This document shows, piece by piece, positions 42,819 to 54,136 of a stretch of 64,000 nt of DNA. Numbering within the stretch: the stretch's first letter is position 1; each line of letters starts with the position of its first letter. Under the pieces are notes generated by a model, which saw only the letters and a list, made by a program, of their open reading frames with translations, had not been told where the DNA came from and did no database searches. The stretch is from contig OY829537.1 in the NCBI GenBank assembly GCA_963691705.1, positions 23,002,078 to 23,066,077 on the forward strand, in the 5' to 3' direction. Source of the stretch: Viola odorata (taxonomy: Eukaryota > Streptophyta > Magnoliopsida > Malpighiales > Violaceae). Both the position numbers and the translations under genes were made by a program.

Positions 42819-44971
42819 TCATTGTGGCACTTCTCGAAAAGCAAAGCGGCGCCCCAATCGTTGGCGTGAGCCCCTTTCCCCTTCTGGAGCAGAAGGACCG
42901 ATCCCGCCTTTGCTAACCTCATCCATCACGGTAGAAATATAATCAGCAACCTAGGCAGGGTCAGAAGAATTACCCTTGAAACGGGTCGTGAATCCAGAAA
43001 CGAAGACTTCCAAGACCTTCTTCTTCCACCATTCCTCCTTTAATGATGTCCTAGCGGACTCCTCGTCTCGAGCAGACATCTCTTCGCGAAGAAGGAGATT
43101 TTTCTTCCTCTCCAGCGCTAACTCTGCCTCCAGAACCTCCACCTTTGCTTTCCCGACAGACCTCTCTCTGTTTAATTCCTTTTGTGACTCATCGCAAAGA
43201 CGCGTTAGCAACCCCATTTGCTCCACCGCTTTCTCAAGCTGCACTTGCTTAACGCACAGCGCGTTGGAAAAATTACGTGACTCGCGATCATGAATCTCGA
43301 ACAGATAGTTCAGGTGACGGAAGAAATCCAGAGAATCATTCATCATATGGCGAAGACGAGCCGGTGGAGGAAGCTGAAGAAACTTTTCCTCCTCCTTCTG
43401 GGAGCCCAGCATCTCTCCTATCAAAGGCGTAGTAAACTCATCTCTGGAAAAAGGTTGGGGAACCCCGACAGCACGAAGACCATCAAAGCAGAATCCCTTC
43501 AAGCCCATACGGTAGGAGGGGGTCTCGGTAGGACTGCCATAAGAAAGATTGATTGACGGAGCGGGAGAAGAACTCCCGGAAAAAACATCCGTGATAGGAG
43601 AAAAGAACAGTTGCGGAAGGACTTTAGGCGGTAGCCCAGCAGTCGAATCCGCAGTAGAAGGTGTAGCGACTACGTCAGGAATGCAATGAGAAATTGGAGA
43701 ATCAGGAGCGTCAACTGTAGGAAGAGGACACGCTGCCGATGGAACCTCCGCCTCGGCAGAACACGTAGCAGCCGGCGCCTCAGTAACTCCCACCGGTTGG
43801 GAGGCACTCGTCCCAGTCGAAGCTGCAGAGATAGGAACAGTTGCTGCATCCACAGAAGAAGTCCCGGTGGCTTGCTCACCCGTGGCAAATTGAAGTTTTT
43901 TCCGACGCAAGGAAGAGGCATGGCAAAGGTCCGACTTGACATCCACATCCTCATCATCACTAGCAATCACCGTCGTTGCGGCTGGGCTGGAGTCCGTCCT
44001 CTTGCGACGCTCTGGTAGCCAAGTTTCCACAAAGCGAGAAACTCGGGCAGAGCTAACGAGCCTTCGCCCTTCCCGGGCAACCGTCTTGGTTCTCCTCCTC
44101 GGGGGACGAACGCTACCCTGATTAGAGTCATCGGCAGGGGGGGAAGATGGTAAAGTTTGAAGTGGCGTAACATTCAAAGGAGCGCCAGCGTCACCTGGGA
44201 ATTAACCGTTAGCATCCTATAACAAAAGAAACGCGCAAAGAAAATGCGAAAAAAGGCAGACTTACCCATAGCGCACTCCTCCAGAGGCTTGAACAAGGCA
44301 AAGCTACGGATGCGGTAGTGAGTACCTTCGTCTAATAGGGCGTTAGCTTGCTCTAACTCAGCCCTGGTCAATATCGAGGGATTCGACGAAATGGGGCCTA
44401 TCAGCTCCTGGTTGAAATTAAGACGCCACAAACGGGACGGTAGCTCTAGAACAAAGAAACTGCTTTTCCAATCAGCTACACCCTTCTTAAAGCCGTGAAA
44501 ACGCTGCCAGAACGACTGCACGAGCGCGTCATTCCACCGAGGAGTAATTTCGATTAAACAATTATGGCAATTCATACTAAAGAATTTGCGAAATAAATTG
44601 AGAGATGGGGTAGAAACGTTCTTCAACTCGCAAGCGCGAAGAAAAACATAAACCGCACACCAGGAAGAGGGAGTTATCTGGGCAGGATTAAGGTTATACT
44701 CCCGCAGCAACGTTAGTATCGATTCATGAACAGGAAAGCGGAAACCGTAAAGGAACATCTTAAAGTAAAAAAGCCTACTGTAACCCCACGCCGGATTATG
44801 GAGCCGCATATCACTTCCAGGGATAGAGGGCTCATACCCAGGAGGAAAGGTAATACCGTGTTCCTCCAGTTCGGCTTTCAGAACCACATTGCATGTAAAA
44901 ATACTAGGTGATTGCGCGACCTCTGGATCTATGGGTTTCCAGATAACCTGGCGAGGTCTATTTCTAGACAT
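42819..44971 (-). pseudogene. E1 aORF2: two-exon antisense gene, one nonsense codon
   Basis: ATG at 44971 ('MSRNRPRQVIWKPIDPEVAQ'). Exon 1 44971-44266 (706 nt), GTAAGT donor; 71-bp intron ending TTCCCAG; exon 2 44194-42819 (1376 nt). The total is 694 codons in frame. Exon 1 shows 'YGFRFPVHESILTLLREYNL', 'WCAVYVFLRACELKNVSTPS', 'ITPRWNDALVQSFWQRFHGF'. Exon 2 starts 'GDAGAPLNVTPLQTLPSSPP' and includes an acidic stretch, a Ser/Thr/Ala-rich spacer, 'YRMGLKGFCFDGLRAVGV', 'FRHLNYLFE' and a coiled coil ('ELALERKKNLLLREEMS'). One TAG (42951) interrupts the tail; the frame resumes ('VADYISTVMDEVSKG') to a TGA at 42819. It corresponds to E2 aORF2. Confidence 0.82.
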
Positions 44972-45479
44972 AACAAACCAGCAAAAAGGAAATCTGAGAA
45001 GGATGGAATTGGTACCTTGAAAGGGGAGAGTTACAGAGGAATCGGCGGACGACGACGGACGGCGGGTGAGATATTCGGGGAAGAAGACGAAGGAAGATAA
45101 GAGAAAAAATTCGAAGCAAGGGCAAAAGTTCTGAAAAAAGAAAAATGGCCCCTCTTAAAGGATTAAAATGCCACTACATTAATTGAGCCACCAATCACGC
45201 GGAGACGCGTGTAAAAAGAGGTTGGCCACGTGGAAGCGCATTAAAGAAATTTGAAAAAGAGAAGTTATTCGTCGTGATTCCCCAAAAGGGCGACAGAGTT
45301 GACCTAGTCAAAATAACTGCGAAGTGACTGCCTCGGCCAAGCCAACCGCTTACGCTGACTATCACCAAGGATCAGTAGGCTAACGGAAAATAACGACAAA
45401 ACAAAAAGGCAGAAAACATCATCTTATTCATAAAATGCCAATAGGCATATACAACACAGAGGCGTTAATCCTCATCAGC
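44972..45479 (-). promoter_or_regulatory. E1 aORF2 upstream region
   Basis: CCTTTAAGAGG (minus strand, 45153-45162) lies 182-188 bp upstream of the aORF2 ATG, matching the E2 TTTAAA palindrome. It is only a weak TATA match. No gene seen. Confidence 0.4.
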
Positions 45480-45920
45480 TCAATCCATGTCATAGCAGTA
45501 CTCATAGTCCTCCGGGGACGACGACAATCCACTGTTGTAGGAAAAGAAATATTCGACATGTTTGGGCACAAGCTTTGACGCATGGGCTACCGCCTTGTCA
45601 TAACGGGCACAGGAACTCTCCCCAACGGTAGAAGCTGCTGGCTTTAAATCAGTGCCGTGAGAAAGAGCCTCATTCTCGAAAGAAGGAGGAGGAGGGGCAG
45701 ACGGTGACGCTTCATCACCTTTCGGTAGCATCACGTAGTGGGGCACAAAGTCGGTAAAGAAGGACTCAAAGGTCTGCTTCTTCACTTTCACTGGTTTCTT
45801 GCGACCCTGGCGTCTAGCAGGTCATTTAGTAGGTCTCCACGGTGGAGTCGGAGGAGGATTATCCGAATCTGGCGAAGTCAGAGGTGTTGGCAAGGAATCA
45901 CGCCCGCAAAAATCTGTCAT
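45480..45920 (-). pseudogene. E1 aORF3: small proline-rich antisense protein, one nonsense codon
   Basis: ATG at 45920 ('MTDFCGRDSLPTPLTSP'), then 'DSDNPPPTPPWRP', TGA about 33 codons in, basic 'ARRQGRKKPVKVKKQ', Pro/Ser-rich middle and an acidic Tyr-rich end ('SSPEDYEYCYDMD'). It matches E2 aORF3 in layout. The TGA is one transition from CGA. TATTTAA lies 67-73 bp upstream (45987-45993). Confidence 0.7.
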
Positions 45921-45986
45921 TCTAACCTACAAAAAACAAAGAGAAGGAAAAGATGAAGATGAACAGGGGAAGGGAAAGCATTTCCC

Positions 45987-45993
45987 TTAAATA
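45987..45993 (-). promoter_or_regulatory. E1 aORF3 TATA-like box
   Basis: TATTTAA on the minus strand, 67-73 bp upstream of the aORF3 ATG. The same heptamer is at a similar distance in E2. The gap 45921-46419 otherwise holds no gene, but does hold an internal TTTTCAGTTGGGCT copy (46243-46256). Confidence 0.6.
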
Positions 45994-46419
45994 ACCAAGG
46001 AAGCGCTCCGATCCTCGCGCAGATCCTGAAAAATCAATTAAGATGTCTGGGAAAAATAACCGCAATAGCAGAAGCTGATCCGGCACCAATATACCTGCTC
46101 GTAAAATGTGCCAACCAAAAGGCACCAAATAACTACCCAATCACTCACCCCTGGAACGGCGGCTTTGGAAACAGTTGAGTCAAAGCATTCATTGTTCATT
46201 CATAGAACGCAACCACCGAAAGGGTATGTACTGAAGAAGGCTCATTTTCAGTTGGGCTTGCCACCAACACATTTAGCCAATGCAGTAAGAAATAAACGAG
46301 ACAAAAAAAGACTGGAAAAAGCAAAAACAACCATTTATTTATGGCCTGAGCGGCCTCAGCGTTCAGATATATACATAAAAGCATAAGAGAAAGGCAACAA
46401 GAGGAAACAAAGGCAGCGG

Positions 46420-46803
46420 TCAGGCATTGGATCCGGCATCATCCTCCCCTGGTACGACCGGGATATCCCTCAGCGCGTCAGCAACGGAGGTCAGCTCAGC
46501 GGAGCAGGCCCTCATCCCCTTCAAGCAGCAGGCTAGCAAGTCCTTCCGCTGCTGCAGCATTGAGGCAACCACGTCAAGGTGGGCAGTAGTAGTGGCCAGC
46601 TTCGCCAAGCTCTCCAGAGGACTGAAGTCCTCCAAAGATATCCCCAGTTGTTTGGACAAAATAGGGGTCAATACCCCCTGCAACTCCAGGACATCCTCCG
46701 AGGTCTTGGTGATCATCCTCTCCAGGAAGCCGATGTCACCTTCAGTAAGGTTCTTCAAGGTCAAAGTTTTGGAGATCAGGAAATTTCGGGTCAGTTCATC
46801 CAT
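46420..46803 (-). CDS. E1 aORF4: small helical antisense protein, intact
   Basis: 127 aa, start ATG at 46803 ('MDELTRNFLISKTLTLKNL') chosen by alignment with E2; an in-frame upstream ATG at 46890 falls before the TATA box. It shares 'GDIGFLE', 'KTSEDVLELQG', 'ISLEDFSPLES', 'MLQQRKDLLACCLKGMRA' with E2 and ends Asp/Glu-rich. No recognised family. It is uninterrupted, unlike E1's gag, pol, aORF2 and aORF3. Confidence 0.78.
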   Translation of the reverse strand: MDELTRNFLISKTLTLKNLTEGDIGFLERMITKTSEDVLELQGVLTPILSKQLGISLEDFSPLESLAKLATTTAHLDVVASMLQQRKDLLACCLKGMRACSAELTSVADALRDIPVVPGEDDAGSNA

Positions 46804-46865
46804 GGCGAAATATGGAAGAGAAAGGGACATGCAAGTGCGAGGAAACTTGCGCAGAAGAAACCTCA

Positions 46866-46872
46866 ATTTATA
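46866..46872 (-). promoter_or_regulatory. E1 aORF4 TATA box
   Basis: TATAAAT on the minus strand, 63-69 bp upstream of the aORF4 ATG, as in E2. Confidence 0.68.
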
Positions 46873-46943
46873 AGCCCTGACAGAAATCATCTAAACCACC
46901 TTCTGACAAGGAAACGCTCTGATACCTCACGGAGAAAGGGCGT

Positions 46944-46985
46944 TAGCCCTTGGTAAACACTTGGGCTCATTTTCAGTTGGGCTTA
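46944..46985 (+). other. Sequence directly before the E1 3' LTR (plus-strand priming region)
   Basis: It ends CATTTTCAGTTGGGCTTA, then the LTR. Apart from a few bases it is the same as in E2, and no purine tract is seen. Confidence 0.6.
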
Positions 46986-47556
46986 TGATAACAATCCACC
47001 TAAGAAAAAGGGTATTTCCATCTATTGCCCTGAACTGAAAGAAGAGATCACTGTTCCCACCTTCGCGGTAGGGAGAGGGCCACCGCCTCCCCCAGAGGCT
47101 GACGCCAAGAGGGCAAAACAGCGCTCAGGAGTTTTCCCAAACGAACCTTCTAGATGGCTCGAGGAGCTGTCTCATTCTGAGGAATACCACGCGTCAGGGG
47201 GACCACTCAGTCACTACCCTATCGTGGTAGCATTTATCCCATGGCTATCACCACGGTAACATATCATCCGAGGGGCGAACCACGATCCCTAACGTTAGGG
47301 ATAGCTCTCTTGCTATCCCCAAACGCGGAAATGCTCAATTCTTCTATATACATACCTCCCCCTCAAAGGAGGCAGGTAAGCATAATCTGACTGGCCCAAG
47401 CTCTGCCAAATTCAGTACACATACTGACTTAAGCATCGGAGTGTTTCCGCCGGAGACCCCCTCCGGCGTATTGCAGGTACCGCGAACCGTCGTGAGCACT
47501 GATCTAAGAGGAGTCGTTCCGCCATACATCCTTCGGCAGAAGACAAAATCTTATCA
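46986..47556 (+). repeat. E1 3' LTR
   Basis: 571 bp, TGATAAC...TTATCA, about 16 differences from the 5' LTR, mostly transitions. TATATA at 47345-47350, intact hairpin at 47448-47468. GTGAT follows. Confidence 0.95.
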
Positions 47557-47649
47557 GTGATAGAGACATCTCTCCAGCTCAACTTCACCGGGTATCAACC
47601 GTTCGGTTACTAGCTGGGATATCTCTCCTTGTTTCAAATGCCAACGATC

Positions 47650-48150
47650 GGCTTGGGGCGTGCCTCATCTTAGTGAGCCGTCTGATCAGGACCGGCCATC
47701 ACAAGGATAGGATTTTCACTCCCAAGCGTTGAGACCTCACGTTCCTGGAGCGTGCCTCATCTTAATGGGTCGTCTATGTGAGCACGGTTACCACAAGGAT
47801 AGGATTTTCACTTCCAGGACGGAGTTACTACCTCCTTGGGGGTGTGCCTCGTCTTAATGGCCCGTCTATGTGAGCACAGCTGCCACAAGGATAGGATTTT
47901 CACTCCCCAGGATGCGGGGGCGTGCCTCGTCTTAATGGGCAGTCTATGTGAGCACGGTTACCACAAGGATAGGATTTTCACACCCGGGGGCATTGGGACG
48001 TGCCTCATCTTAATGGGTCTTCTATGTGAGCATGGCTACCATAAGGATAGGATTTTCACCCCCAACGCTATTTATGCCAGGGCGTGCCTCGTCTTAATGG
48101 GTCGTCTATGTGAGCACGGTTACCACAAGGATAGGATTTTCACTCCTGGC
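47650..48150 (-). repeat. E5 minisatellite, about 6 units
   Basis: GGATAGGATTTTCACTCC cores (plus-strand reading) at about 47705, 47800, 47890, 47970, 48048 and 48130, separated by TCTTAATGGGTCGTCTATGTG-like segments. It is closest to E1's array. Bases 47557-47649 are the E5 spacer right of E1; 48151-48246 a short spacer to pol. Confidence 0.88.
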
Positions 48151-48246
48151 ATTCTTCATTATCTGCGTATTTGTTGGCCACAATGTGCACAAAGATTCCT
48201 TTCATTTATGCGTTAGAGCAATATTAACAATGCCAAATAGGGGAGA

Positions 48247-51200
48247 TTAGCTTCTAGCATGATATAGTTTTAAACGGGCTATATTCCAAGAGTTTGGTAA
48301 GGGAGTACCGTCAAGTGTTTCCAAATGATATGCTCCCTTTCCTATGACACAATTGACGCGATATGGCTCGTCCCAATTTGGGCTGAGTTTTCCCATGCGT
48401 TGCCCCGCTGCTCGTTTGTCTCTGAGCACTAAGTCTCCTGCTTTGAGCAATCGCTCCTTGACTTGTCTGTTATGGTACTGCATCATTTTCCTTTTGTAAT
48501 GCAAAGTTTTTAGGAGAGCTTCTTCTTGTACTTCTGTTAGTGCATCAAGGTTAGCGCGTAACCTTTCTTCATTAACTTCTTCTCTGAAATATGCCACTCA
48601 CAGGCTCAAGGTGCCAATTTCTACCGGCGTGACAGCCTCTGTACCAAAGGCTAACGCAAATGGGGTTTCTCCAGTAGTAGTTTTGACGGTCATGCGATAG
48701 GCCCACATTACATATGGCAGTTCGTATGCCCATTCCTTTTTAGAACCTTCTAGGTTCCTTTTGATGCCACTGAGGATGCTGCGGTTGGTCACTTCTGCCT
48801 GACCATTGGTTTGCGAGTGTGCTACAGAAGAGAATCTCTGCTCAATTTGGAATTCTGCACATTGATCTCTAAAGAATTGGCTTGTAAATTATGTTCCGTT
48901 GTCGCTGACCAATATGCGAGGTACCCCGAATCGCATTATGACTTCATATTTGAAGAAACGCCAAATCTTCTCCGTGGTAATGTTAGCTACCGCCTCCGCT
49001 TCTGCCCACTTCGTGAAATAATCTACCGCCACGACCATAAATTTCAATTGGGATCTGGCTTTTAGAAACGGGCCCAAAATATCAATTCCCCACTTGGCAA
49101 ACGGGCAAGGGGCGACAATTTCTGAAATTTGCACAGCTGGTCTTCATGGGATCTTGGCGTATTCTTGACATTTCTGACAAGATTTTACAAAATTGTGACA
49201 GTCTCTACGAATGGTGGGCCAGTAGAATCCCGAACGAAAGACCTGTGCCACTAGGGTGTCATCGGCCACATGTATGCCGCATATTCCTTCATGGATTTCT
49301 CGCAAAGTGTGGAGGCCTTCCTGCTCTGTTATGCACTTCGCAGCTGGATGAGAGAAACATTTTCGAATTAATTTCCCATTATAGTATGTGCACTGTGCTG
49401 CTTGTCTCAAATTTTTCCTTTTTTCAGTGCTATCTACTGGTAGCTCATCATGTTTCAAATATTTCACAACGGGGATTCTCCAATCACTCTCTACTTCTTC
49501 TACGCACAGAGACGCTTGTTCTTCCATGAAAGAGGGCACTGGTATCTCACCATAATGCACATCTTTGGGTATGGAGACTGTCGGGTTAGCTGCCATTTTA
49601 GCAAGATTGTCAGCTTCGCTATTATCTTCTCGAGGAATATGCTCGAAGCGGACTTGAATGCCTTTTCTCTGTCTCTGTTAGCTCATGTTTTACCTTTGTA
49701 AGGTATTGAATCATGATGCGTTCTCGAGCTTGGGAATTTCCCAAGACTTGATCTATTACCAATTTAGAGTCCCCTCGTATCTTTAGTTGCGGATCACGCA
49801 TTGTCCCTGCATCGCGCGTAGCTTCCGCGAAGAAGTTGTTGCCTATTCTAAGTCCGGCCAGTAACGCTTCATATTCGGCCGCGTTGTTGGATAGCGGTTG
49901 CAGAATTCTGATGGCGTAGCGCATCTGTATGCCATCGGGTCCGATCATGAAAATTCCCACGCCAGCTAACTCTTGGTTTTTGGCTCCATCCACGTGGATG
50001 ATCCATGCATCACTGTAAGTGTCTAGGGATGGGAGATCTGTCTCTTCCCCTTCCCCTTCTGGTGGGTTCACCGGCAACTCTTGTGTAAATGTGCATTCTG
50101 CTATGAAGTCTGCTAACGCTTGGGCTTTGATGGATGGTCTGGCCTTGTATTGCAATCCATACTGCTCGAGTTCGATTGCCCAAATCAGCATTCTTCTTGA
50201 GGACTCAGGCTTTCTAAAAAAAAATCCCAATGGTTGATCAGTAAGTACTACAACAGGATGAGCTTGAAAGTATCGATCCATCTTTCCCGTTGCCTGTACA
50301 AGAGCAAACGCTACTTTTTCTATGCGAGTGTACCGCGACTCGGCATCCTTCAGTATGTGACTGACAAAGAATACGGGGCGATGAATGTGTCTATCACTCC
50401 GTACCAGGACGGCACTGACCACCTCGTCGGCGACACCTAGATACAAGTATAAAGCGTCGCCCGATTTCGGTCTTGTCAGCACCAGGTCAGACGAGAGGTA
50501 GGCCTTTATGCTGGCAAACGCTTCTTCGCATTCTTCTGTCCACCCAAAGGGGGCTCTCTTACGAATAATTTTAAAAAAAGGGAGCCATTTTTCGCCTTGC
50601 TTGCAGATAAACCGCCCTAACACAATGATGCGCCCTGTGAGCTTTTGCACTTCTTTGACAATTCGCGGAGATATCATGTCTTGGATCGCTTTTATTTTCG
50701 AAGGATTAGGTTCGATGCCTTTCTGGCTGACCACGTAGCCTAGACATTTGCCTGTTTGAAACGCGGACATGCATTTTCGGGGGTTTAACTTCATCTTGTA
50801 TTCTCGCATCACGCTGAAAACTTCTTCTAGATCAGCCACATGGTCCTTGAAGCTTCGACTTTTGATAAGTATATCATCCACGTAAGCCTCTACCTTTTTC
50901 CCAATTTGCTTCTCGAAAACTTTATTTGCCATGCGCTGGAATGTTGCCCCAGCGTTCTTTAATCCAAACGGCATTGTTGTCTAGCAATAAGTGGCTTTGG
51001 GAGTGATAAAGGCGATCTTTTCTTCATCTTCCATAGCCATGGGGATTTGGTGATATCCCGAGTTAGCATCCAACGAGCTTAGGTAAGCGTATCTCGCGGT
51101 TTGGTCGACCAGTTGATCGATTCGAGGAAGAGGATAACAGTCTTTGGGACAGGCATCATTCAAATCAGTGAAGTCAACACACATGCGTCATTCTCCGTTA

Positions 51201-52170
51201 GGTTTTGGGACTAGGACAGGATTAGCCAACCATGTCGGGTACTGGACTTCTTTGATGAAGCCAGCATCCGTGAGTTTTGATATCTCTTTCTCGATAGCTA
51301 TCATCTTTTTTGGAGAGAAAGCTCGCCTCTTTTGCTGGACGGGTGTGACGTCAGGGTTAACGTTAAGTCGGTGCTCTGCTATTTCTCATGAAATTCTCGG
51401 TATATCTGCTGGCTTCCACGCGACTCGGCAGTTGTGCGCTTTCTTCTGCGTTCAATTTTTCGCTAACCAAAAAATTTACTTCTTCGACTCCGCTGACGGG
51501 AACTGGCTTCATGTTGTCTACTGGCTGAGTACGATTTTCCTCTCTATCCTCGAAAGGGTCGTCTGCCACACACACATAACGGTCACAACTCTTTTGGGTC
51601 ATAAGTAAATAGCACTCGGCAGCTAACTTCTGGTCCCCTTTGATCGAGACCACTCCATTCCACGAAGGGTATTTCATCTTCAAATATTTTTGTGATATCG
51701 CAGCTCCAAAGCAATTGAGGTATGGTTGTAAGGCAATGACAGATCTACAACCAGGAACAACAATTCTTCCGACCATTTGGAAGTATCCTCTCTAAAGTAT
51801 ACTGGTAGCGTTGTAACTCCTACCACCGGGATTGGGACCCCGTCTACCCCAACTATTGGCTTCTTACAAGGCGTTAGCTCGCTGTCGGAACGTTTCATCA
51901 AGTTATAGTCTTTGAGCGAGAATAGGTTGACCGCACTCCCATTGTCGACAAGGGTTCTCCTAACTCCATGATTGCCGATGACGGGTGTGACTACTAGCGC
52001 ATCATTGTGTGGATAAACAACGCCTTTTTCGTCCTCTTCAGAGAACGACAGCACCATTCGGTCTAACGCACTTATCGCTTCACTTTTTACTAACACATTT
52101 TCTCTTTTTCGTTTGTCGCCAGCTGCGGGTGCTGACGCTGTGGGTTCTTCGAAATACGGAGTGCCTCCCA
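48247..52170 (-). pseudogene. E5 pol pseudogene
   Basis: Minus-strand protease ('LVDNGSAVNLFSLKDYNLM', about 51950), RT (intact 'YVDDIL', about 50880), RNase H ('LYLYLGVADEVVSAVLV'), archaeal-type RNase H ('IIHVDGAKNQELAG'), integrase zinc finger ('CQKCQEY') and core ('WGIDILGPF', 'VSDNGT', 'QTNGQAEVTNR') ending with the GPY-like module at 48247. Broken by many stops and several frameshifts (for example near 51730, 51395, 51180, 50977, 49680, 49138, 48887 and 48598). One stop falls directly after 'VSDNGT'. It is the most decayed of the long pol copies, which fits its deeper position in the nest. Confidence 0.92.
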
Positions 52171-54052
52171 CTATAATATTTATTATAGGAACGTCCTCCT
52201 CGCTGACCACAAATGATTCCTTATTCCTGCCGATAGGGATGGCGTTGGCTCCCATGGCGTAAGAGGGCGCTTGCCTGTCACCAGTCGCCTTGTCCACTGG
52301 ATTGCTCCTGACCTCCTCCCTTGCTTTGGTGGCAAATTCCCTGAGGTAGCCCTCTTCGACTAAGCGTTCTATTGCTAATTTCAATTCTCTGCACACGTCC
52401 GTGGAGTGCCCTTTAACTTTATGGAACTTGCAGAATGCATTTTCTCTTCCTCCCATAATCACTCCTGACTTCCTAGGAGCTGGGTAACGGATAGGCAGGT
52501 TTCACTGCTGAACTATCGCTAAAATTTCTGCCCTTGGGAGTATGAAGGACGGGAGATCAGGATCGTATATTCGCCCTTTAGGTGGATCCGTTTGCCTCCC
52601 AGTAGGGGGATTCCCGAATCTTCCTCTCGAAAAGTTACCTCTCTGCCGATTTGAGGTTTTGGGGATGTGATCTTTTCGCTGCCCATAGTCATCGGTTGGC
52701 TATGTGTCAGGGGTTGCGCTAATGTGGACGTTAGGGGCCGGATGCGCGTCTTGAGGTATACTCTGAATTCGCTCCCTGTTTTCTTCTTCATCCATTCTCG
52801 CATAATTGTGGGCTTTTAGCCTTAACGCGTCTAGCGTCGACGGCGGGTCCACCATCAAGGTGTCTCGTAACTTCCCATAACGGCAGTTACGCTTCAAATC
52901 TTTGACAGCAAAATCAATGGTGACCCCCGGCGTTAGTGACATCTCCAGGTCAAAATGACTCAAAAAATCCTTCAAAGATTCTTGTGCCTTTCGATGAACA
53001 TCGAATAGTGCTGCCGCAGACTTCCTAATAGGAACAGCCGTGCTGAATCGGCTTCGAAATTTAGTTTCTAGTTGGGAAAATTTGTCAATGGAACCTGTCG
53101 GAAGTCCCTCGAACCAAAGACGCGCTACGCCAGATAGCGTCATTACGAAGGTTTGACATAACGTCGCGTCACTGTGAGTTTCCTTATTAAGATGAGAGAT
53201 AGGGTCCTTTGTGCCATCATATGATTCCGTAGGGAGTTTTACATGCCTATTGACTCGGTGATGTCTGACACGGTGGCTGAATGGGTGACCATTATTATCA
53301 TCAGGAATCCCCTGCGGTTGACGAGGGGGAGCGGGCTCGTCTAACTGCCTTTGAGCTCAAAAATCATACTCACGATGCTGCCTGGGAGATTGGCTGCGAC
53401 TCCTTGGTGTTCGAGTCCGGTGCCTTCTGCTACTCGATCTCTCACTGTGCCTGGGAGATGGGTCCCTAAACATCTCCTCTCGCCTGTTGCCCCAATGATC
53501 TCTATACTCGTCGTCCCATCGTTCTCCTTGAAGAACAGGAGCTCCTCTCCTATGCTGTTCGGACGGTTCGACGTGTCTAGGCGCGAGTTGCATGACTCCA
53601 ACAGGGGCTGATGTCAAAGGTAAGGATAACGTAAAACCTCTAGACTGCCGGGGTGATAGCGGTCGGTCAGCAACGATGGATGGAGTAAAGATTACATGAG
53701 AAGGCACGCTGGGTCCTGAAACATGAGGTGTAAATCCTGCAGCCAGCTCTGTCAACTGATCTATCTGGGCTCGAAGAGCCGATATTGAATTCGTAAGAGG
53801 GTTGCCTGCACTGCCTTCTGCGGGTGCCCTCGAATGGAGAAGAGAGTGACTGGGTCCTGGCATCTGAGATAGAGGAGTATATGCCTGGGATGCCAAGGTT
53901 CTCGCCATTTGTTCAGAAGAGGGATCGACATGCCTGTGGGATTTCTTGCACTGTGGTGCCGACATCAGAGGTGGCGAAAGCGAAAGTCGCCTGCGGCTCT
54001 CATATGGGAGGCTAGAAGACTGGGACAGTGCGGGATCCGAGCCGGACTCCAT
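52171..54052 (-). pseudogene. E5 gag pseudogene
   Basis: ATG at 54052 ('MESGSDPALSQSSSLPYESR') homologous to the E1 and E2 starts. It contains an Arg/Ser-rich stretch ('RSSSRRHRTRTPRSRSQSP'), the Retrotrans_gag core ('GVARLWFEGLPTGSIDKFSQ', 'LKDFLSHFDLEMSL') and the C-H-H-C motif ('CKFHKVKGHSTDVCRELKLA', about 52430). Frame changes or stops lie near 53355, 53150, 52700 and 52505. The boundary with protease is approximate. Confidence 0.88.
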
Positions 54053-54136
54053 AATCCTCCGGAATTTTAAGGGAGCAGAGCTTGGCTATTAAGGATACTC
54101 ACTTAATAGACCAAGACTCTCAATGAAAGCACTAAT

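Larger units (their letters stand above)
16839..47556 (+). mobile_element. E1: complete Tat/Retand-like element, split by E2
   Basis: Two 571-bp LTRs (16839-17409 and 46986-47556) begin TGATAAC and end TTATCA, with flanks GCGAT/GTGAT (one mismatch). Without E2 and its duplicated CAGCC the element is about 14.6 kb. Order: LTR, primer site, gag, pol, minisatellite, antisense aORF1 (split by E2), aORF2, aORF3, aORF4, LTR. By eye I count about 16 LTR differences (2.8%). Confidence 0.93.

Noticed and set aside
47836..48216. ORF with repeated 'CEHGYHKDRIFTP' units that looks like a repeat protein
   Set aside because: It is the translation of the E5 minisatellite. Frames across the matching arrays in other elements are not conserved.
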